Source: Haliotis asinina (lineage: Eukaryota > Mollusca > Gastropoda > Lepetellida > Haliotidae). From it: 64,000 bases of DNA. The notes under the pieces are model-generated. The model did not search any database. It saw only the letters and a list, made by a program, of their open reading frames with translations, and was not told the DNA's origin. This document shows positions 58,145-64,000 of the stretch, piece after piece. Position 1 is the first letter of the stretch; every line of letters begins with the position of its first letter. Both the position numbers and the translations under genes were made by a program. Where the stretch lies: contig NC_090285.1 of NCBI RefSeq assembly GCF_037392515.1, positions 4,839,501 through 4,903,500 on the forward strand, read 5' to 3'.

Positions 58145-58353
58145 CAACTAGTACATGTATAATATCAAGGGTGCGTTCTCTGCATGATACAACAGGTCGT
58201 TTAGATAAGTAGGTGTTATACACAGAATAGGCTGTTTTCCAAGTGTGTTTTATATTGTTTTTGTCGTTGTATACAACAAATTGGTTGTAATCTACTTGAT
58301 AAAGAGAGCAGTTGTGCATTTAGTATGGTGGCTGAATAGGGCCTTAAATTTGC

Positions 58354-58556
58354 AGGCGAGAAAGCGATATCGCGAGACGAGAAAACAATGTCGCGAGACG
58401 AGAAAGTGATAATACGAGACCAGACAGTGATAACGCGAGACGAGAAAGTGATAACGCGAGACGAGAAAGTGATAACGCGAGACGAGAAAGCAATAGCACG
58501 AGACGAGAAAGCAATATGATTGCGTGAGAAAGCGATAGAGCGAGAGAGCGATATTA
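58354..58556. repeat. ~21-bp minisatellite (GCGAGACGAGAAAGTGATAAC type)
   Basis: About nine imperfect units of GCGAGACGAGAAAGYGATA. A related array lies in opposite orientation at 61403-61580. Confidence 0.92.
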
Positions 58557-60588
58557 CGCACATAAGCGATATTACGCTATTAAATGCTTTTTAGTAATGT
58601 TCTTGTAGGTGAATAGCATTGTTTAATTTGCCGTTTAGAAAATATCTAAGATAGATGTAGACTTTCCTGTGGCATACTATTTGAACGTATGCAAAAGTCA
58701 TATCGTAGAATACCGGAAACATTCATTTTGTGAAGTGACTAAAGGAATTAAATATTTGATGCCATCACTGAATTGGAATTGTCTCAACCAGCTTTATGAC
58801 ACCAAACAATTCAAAATATGATGTGTTACCAATGTGTCGGAAGTGTCAAATGAAAGAGAGGGACCAATCACAAAATGGCATTGTGATAGCACTAACGCAG
58901 CCTAATACAGTATATTCAACCACATTCAAGCCATCATCCTAAAATAAAATCACTGCAACAACCGTCATTAAGTGAGTGAGTTGGGATTTATGTTGCTCTT
59001 AGCAATAATCCAGCAAATTGGAGTCATTTATGTTTATGTCACTTTATTGTATTTCATGGTTATCATCAATACAGCTCTACCTTCTATGAGTTATTGAAGA
59101 TGATTAATATTTAATAACTGACGATATTGACGTATATGAACCCAAATCGCTATTAAACCAAGGAACGAAAGAGGCGCACGTGACAGTAAAACACCTTGGT
59201 ACCTAAATGTAGAAACAGAACCATGCCACAGTCAGTGGTCTAACCTTGGCAAATGAAAGGATGCAGTCAAACATCCGTCCAATCAAAGCTGAAACTAGTA
59301 CGCAGGTAAACGCTGGTATAACTGACCATAGTGAACTTCGAGTGGCATTTAGGAGTTGATGTGTTGGACAATGAGGAAAGTTCTGTGGATATGCAGCTTC
59401 TTTATTATAATATAAGCGACGTTTGAGCATTTGAACAAGCCAACAGGTACAAATGTCTAGTATAAGTCTTGGTGTAGACAGTCATCAAACACGTGATGTA
59501 CAATACTTCAGGAAAGATTTATATGCATGAGTAAAGTTTGTTCAGTAAGTTTACTCATTAACAATGATGCATGATGAAGCCAAGCGCCCATGTGAATAAC
59601 AACCCTTTGCTCTGTAGCACTTTTATCTCATATCATACATATCATCACTAAAAGTATGTTATGAATATATCATTGAGACAGTTTAAATGACATTTTTTTG
59701 TCGAGAGTTGATGTGTAAAAAATATTTGACCGCCATTGTAACATATGCGTACACAGTGATTTTCCAATCTCTGTATACATGTAGTATACATATCGTGGTC
59801 GTGTAGGGTTTGATCAGCTGATTGGTGACGCGTGTATTCAGTTAACCTTTTTCAGTCTGTAACATTTTCGTTGTCAGACGAAACTTGAAACTCGTTCAAT
59901 ATTTGTAATTATCTACCTATATTATCTTGGTTATGATTTGGTCAACCCCTGTCAAAACGATTCGAATTTAACAAGAAACAATAGGTGACATTCACTGGGT
60001 TGCAGACGAATAAATCCTCCTTCACATCTACAAAACACTTATCATGTTTACACTGGGCTGCGTCGCACCCCTCCTCTGTACCCTGCCAATTATGATTAAC
60101 TACACTCCCAGCAATAGAAGGCCCTTAAAATAGTAAAAGGGGCAAAAACTCCCGACTTTTTCTTTGATATTCCTTCATCTTGTGTTCATTAATACACCCC
60201 TATCAATATGCCAGTTTCACATTTTACAGGAGTTTCATGATATAGTGCTTTATTCCCAAAGTGATGATTATATTACGTTTTTGTTTAACCCACCTACCAC
60301 GTCGATGAATTGTGGCACTGTCTCAAGCGTATAGTCTGGAGATAGGGAGGGACAGTTTGTTAAAGTATTACCTTAAGTACAACAATATTATGGACAACAA
60401 TAACGGTATTATGTCATAAACATTTGGAACAATACCTTTTCACCACATATTTGTAGAAATATATATGTTTGAAATATGTACGCGTAAAAAGGTACTGATA
60501 AAAGGTACAGGGTGTATAACATTCCATCACTGAAACAATAAAGCCCAACGTCGAGAGAGAATATGATAGAGGATTTTGCCAACATTAA
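58557..60588. other. No gene seen
   Basis: AT-rich DNA without recognisable coding or RNA features, apart from a short SINE-like piece near 58972-59025. Confidence 0.45.
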
Positions 60589-60745
60589 CACCGCACTCGG
60601 CACTATTTCACCTGTATGGCGGCGTCCTGTAAATAATTGAGTATGAACAAGACAATCCAGTGATCAACATCATGAGCATCGATGTACGTGATTGGGTTAC
60701 TATGACATGAGCCTGACCACCCGATCCTGTTGGTCACCTTGTTAC
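60589..60745 (-). mobile_element. SINE copy, truncated
   Basis: The minus strand contains GGATCGGGTGGTCAGGCTCA, ATCGATGCTCATGATGTTGA and ATTATTTACAGGACGCCGCC blocks of the family. Confidence 0.82.
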
Positions 60746-60817
60746 CGCAGTAACACGGGGAGTAGGGAATATACTGGTTGTTAAGACTTTGCGGGGTATT
60801 GTCTCATTTTCTGATAC

Positions 60818-61150
60818 TTGTCTTTATGGCGTGATGGCAAATGTGTAGCTTTAGCCCAAGGAATAAAAAGTACTAGTAACATACCTAATGAGAAATACTT
60901 CTGTATTGGTGGAACAGGATATTACGGAGTAAATTCTTATTCCTTCACCAGGTGCATGAAGAGACTAGGAAAAGCTATATACGAACATTTGAAACAATTG
61001 TGCCAAGATAACAAGGCAAGACTGCAGTTAATTAGCGCAAAATTGGTGGGGTGGATGGGCAAATGGAAAGCAGGGATTGTTTATCTAGGCATGAGTGATG
61101 AGATAACAATGGTGACATTTAAGAAGGGAAATGACAAGAAAGAAATGTAA
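60818..61150 (+). CDS. Hypothetical ORF, unidentified, no ATG at its 5' end
   Basis: 110 codons open from a TTG, with an in-frame TGA two codons upstream, to TAA. The sequence is of ordinary protein-like composition (WRDGKCVALAQGIK, GWMGKWKAGIVYLGMSDE) and not repeat-derived. I recognise no family. It could be an exon, or cargo of the element suggested by the inverted minisatellites at 58354 and 61403. No splice sites stand out. Confidence 0.25.
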   Translation: MSLWRDGKCVALAQGIKSTSNIPNEKYFCIGGTGYYGVNSYSFTRCMKRLGKAIYEHLKQLCQDNKARLQLISAKLVGWMGKWKAGIVYLGMSDEITMVTFKKGNDKKEM

Positions 61151-61402
61151 GCCAGGAATTAATCCTGGCATAATTAGTGATTTAACAATAATGGTTGTTA
61201 TCCTTTTCACAGGCTTTAAAAACACTCATTCATTTCAGCTGAAACACTAACGGTTTCTTGCGTTACTGTTGGAGTATTGTCCGGACAAGTTAAAAGATTA
61301 ATTACAAAAATGCCACAGCCGACTAGAACAAATGGCGATTGAGCTTGAGCTTCCTGTTGGATTAGGTCATACGCAGACATGTGCAGACAGGGCAGAATTA
61401 AG

Positions 61403-61580
61403 GTAAATATCGCTTTCTCACTTTATTGCTCTATCGCTTTCTCGCCTCGTTATATTGCTTGTTTGCCTTGTTATATCGCTTTCTCACTTTGTTATATCGT
61501 TTTCTCGCTCTATCACTTTATCGTTTTCTTGTCTCGTGCTATCGCTTTTTCGTCGTGTGATCTCGCTCTCTCGCTTCCAA
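61403..61580. repeat. Inverted relative of the GAGACGAGAAAG minisatellite
   Basis: Units of the type ATCGCTTTCTCRCYTTGTTAT, the reverse complement of the 58354-58556 units, more diverged. Confidence 0.85.
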
Positions 61581-61949
61581 ATTTTAAGCCGAGAAAACGA
61601 TGGCCCTAATCAGCTACCATACCAACACCAGGACGTGTCTCCGCAGTTTGGCACATTGAATCACATTGCGTAATAGAACAAAGGTTATTTTATAGGCCGG
61701 TTAAATGTCATGGTGGCCACAGGGAACGCCACACTTAAAAAAGTACCATACCTTTGTTTTGTTAACATATGACAACATTAATCATTTTATGTATATTTTG
61801 TTCTTTAATCTTGCATTCTCTGCTTTTATTGCAGATTGTATTATCAGCTACCAACTAAGAAGTGTGTAAAATGTTTTCTTTTGTCTCGAATGCATGGGAT
61901 ACTCACATTCAGATTTGGATGTCCTATATGCTGGAGACGTTTTTATAGG

Positions 61950-64000
61950 TCGTTTATGAGTCTTTAAACTACCTTCACATTGGTGTAGATTACGTATCTA
62001 CATGCACAGCCAGTAATGGGGGACACATATGACTAAAATGCTCGCGTTTACGGATGTCCCATATACTGACAACAGCGTGGAGCGATTGATTTTATGGGTC
62101 GTTTAAGAGCCATTAAACAAAGCGTGTGCAAGAAATATCTGCTGTCTATAGTTCGATGCAGAACATTAATTGGGTGCATGCATGAATCAGAGTTTCTCGT
62201 GTACAGCTGATATAAATATGACTCTGTTCATGTTTTCAACGTGTAAACAACATATATACTTTGTTGTTGTGCTAGAATCATAATCAGACGCGGTCCAGTC
62301 TAATACTTTGTAGATTTGTGTCTCTTAAACACAACAGGTTTGCACAAGTTCGTTTGTAGGTTTACAAGAACTACACCTGTCTCTTTTCACCAAAATGCTC
62401 TAAGCCTGAGCTCTGCGTGACTTTACAGCTTCCTTCTACAGTAATCTAACACAACGTGATATACGTGGATTACTGTTAGAAGCGGTTTTAACGTAGTTTA
62501 TCCCTGAACCTTACCTACAGTAGTGACATGTTCATGTACTTGTTTAAGTGCCTGACTGTGAGGGTGTGGGTTCGAATCCTAAATAGGTCTCAACTCCAGA
62601 AAAAGTGATAGAATTACTTTTGTACTTTCATAAGGAAGTGTAATTCCTAATGTAACATATTTTACATTTGTCCACTTTCTAAATGACATTGTGTGATCAT
62701 AGCTTTCGGTCGTGGGAGCCGTGTCAGTTAACAGTTATCAGAGAGATACACAAAGTCCGCAGTCTAGACAACCAGTCGTCCGACTTTCATTTTTGTGTGA
62801 GTCGCGGGGGCTGAGCGGGTCAGGTGGCTTTGCATGCTAACGATTGGATACTTGACTCGGAGAGTGTGGGTTCGAATCCCGTATGGGGCTCAACACAAAA
62901 AGTATTAGAATTTGTACTTTACTAGGAAAGTGTTATCCTAAATATAACTGACCACTTTCTAAATGGCATTGTGTAATCATAGAAATGGTAGGCTGGTTTG
63001 TTGAGTGTTAATGCCAGTGTCAGACTGCCTCCACGATCCAGTGGCTAGTGCATGTACACGGAGGGTCGGGTTCGATCCCTGGCCGTCATACTGAAAGACC
63101 AGAGCCTCGGTCCTCAAAGCGATTGTAGCGCTAGGAGTCATAAGTCTATGTTAAAGTATGGGAGTTACGATCATCTTAGTTCTACGACAGTCGTACGAGG
63201 GGATGTCAAAAAGTAGTGAGCCTAAACTCTATTCTCAATGTCTAATGTGTGTAAAGTTACCATTTCATTGTGAAGGAATCTTTAGTAAAGCCACATCCAA
63301 AGTTTGACATATGTGGGTAATGTAGTTCACGAGATTTGAGTTACCACAACACATTGGGGTATAATATTTGTAAAATAATTGCAGAAAACGAAAACAACAT
63401 GTTATTTGGTACCCCTTGGATAATGGTATGTCCTCAAGTAATATCATATACCCCGTCGTAATCAACAGCCAAAGATTTGGATTACTTGATTTAGATTTAG
63501 ACATGGACTGTCATTGACTACACTGCAACATCACCTGTCTACAGTACTATCATCGGTCGCCACAGCACATCATCACTTGGCTACAGTACATCATCACTTG
63601 GCTACAGTACATCATCACTTGGCTACAGCACATCATCACCTGGCTACAGCACACCATCACCTGTCTACAGTAAAATCATCACTTGGCTACAGCACATCAT
63701 CACTTTCCTACAACACGTTATCACCTGGCTACAGGACATCATCACCTGGCTACAGTACATCATGACTTGGCTAAAGAACATCATCAATTGGCTAAATTAC
63801 ATCATCAATTGGCTACAGTACATCATCAATTGGCTGCAGCACATCATCACTTGGCTACAGTACATCATCACTTGGCTACAGTACATCATCACTTGGCTAT
63901 AGTACATCATCACTTGGCTACAGTACATCATCACTTGGCTACAGTACATCATCGGTTGGCTACAGCACATCATCACTTGGCTACAGCACATCATCACTTG
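61950..64000 (+). repeat. Direct duplication, right copy (runs off the window)
   Basis: Partner of 46335-48260. It carries the same series of SINE heads (tRNA-like at 62804-62890 and about 63010-63085) but only one GTCTATGTTAAAGTATGGG unit (about 63140-63160). Its minisatellite is greatly expanded. Confidence 0.88.
63525..64000. repeat. 21-bp minisatellite, unit ACATCATCACTTGGCTACAGT
   Basis: About 22 units to the window edge. 21 is a multiple of three, so long HHLATV-type frames appear by chance. The left duplicate has only a handful of decayed units. Confidence 0.93.

Noticed and set aside
61379..61673. Ser/Leu/Phe-rich ORFs resembling membrane proteins
   Set aside because: They translate the TCGCTTTCTC minisatellite; the hydrophobic pattern is a product of the repeat.
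63514..63997. HHLATV-repeat and MMYCSQV-repeat ORFs on opposite strands
   Set aside because: A 21-bp tandem unit is a multiple of three, so all open frames persist by arithmetic. No start context or conservation.

Overview
This is eukaryotic, animal nuclear DNA: split genes with GT-AG introns, long microsatellites and minisatellites, and many fossil transposons. The mix (I/Nimb-type and CR1/Rex1-like non-LTR elements, BEL/Pao, and a SINE whose 3' end runs into ACTC repeats) points to a mollusc. I recall that SINE from abalone (Haliotis) sequences, so a vetigastropod is the best guess; this is inference.

Left third (1-22 kb) is a transposon graveyard. Three copies of one I/Nimb-like LINE family lie on the minus strand. 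Copy A (1-1585) is inserted inside copy B (1586-4132). Copy C (12786-19003) spans from a 5' UTR to a 3' tail between 13-bp target-site duplications, but is broken by frameshifts. Between B and C sits a complete but dead BEL/Pao LTR retrotransposon (4898-11513, minus strand) with about 3% LTR divergence and a 5-bp target duplication. Tc1/mariner and other RT remnants follow at 20.1-22 kb.

The right two thirds hold the only clearly functional host genes: two CYP2-clan-like cytochrome P450 genes on the minus strand (26290-31287 and 49599-53996). Each has four exons of 331, 525, 441 and 179 bp, all introns in phase 1, and an open 491-codon frame. An orphan, start-less copy of exon 1 lies between them (41851-42175). 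The paralogues share upstream sequence, a minisatellite in intron 1 and a microsatellite in intron 3, so they arose by local duplication and their introns then diverged.

Around the P450 genes are a CR1/RTE-type LINE (about 33.9-37.8 kb, plus strand), further RT remnants (24.7-26.0, 38.4-39.3, 45.0-46.2, 48.3-49.2 kb), a TTAA-flanked THAP-bearing Kolobok-like transposon (42509-43778), a nested inverted-repeat element (43975-44528), several SINEs, a MITE, and a direct duplication of about 1.9 kb (46.3-48.3 and 61.9-64.0 kb) ending in a 21-bp minisatellite that runs off the window.

The observation I rate highest: the dispersed SINE resembles LINE copy C at both ends. Its last ~50 bp match the LINE 3' end, and its first ~70-85 bp match part of the LINE 5' UTR. 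This suggests a LINE-derived or LINE-mobilised parasite-of-parasite pair.
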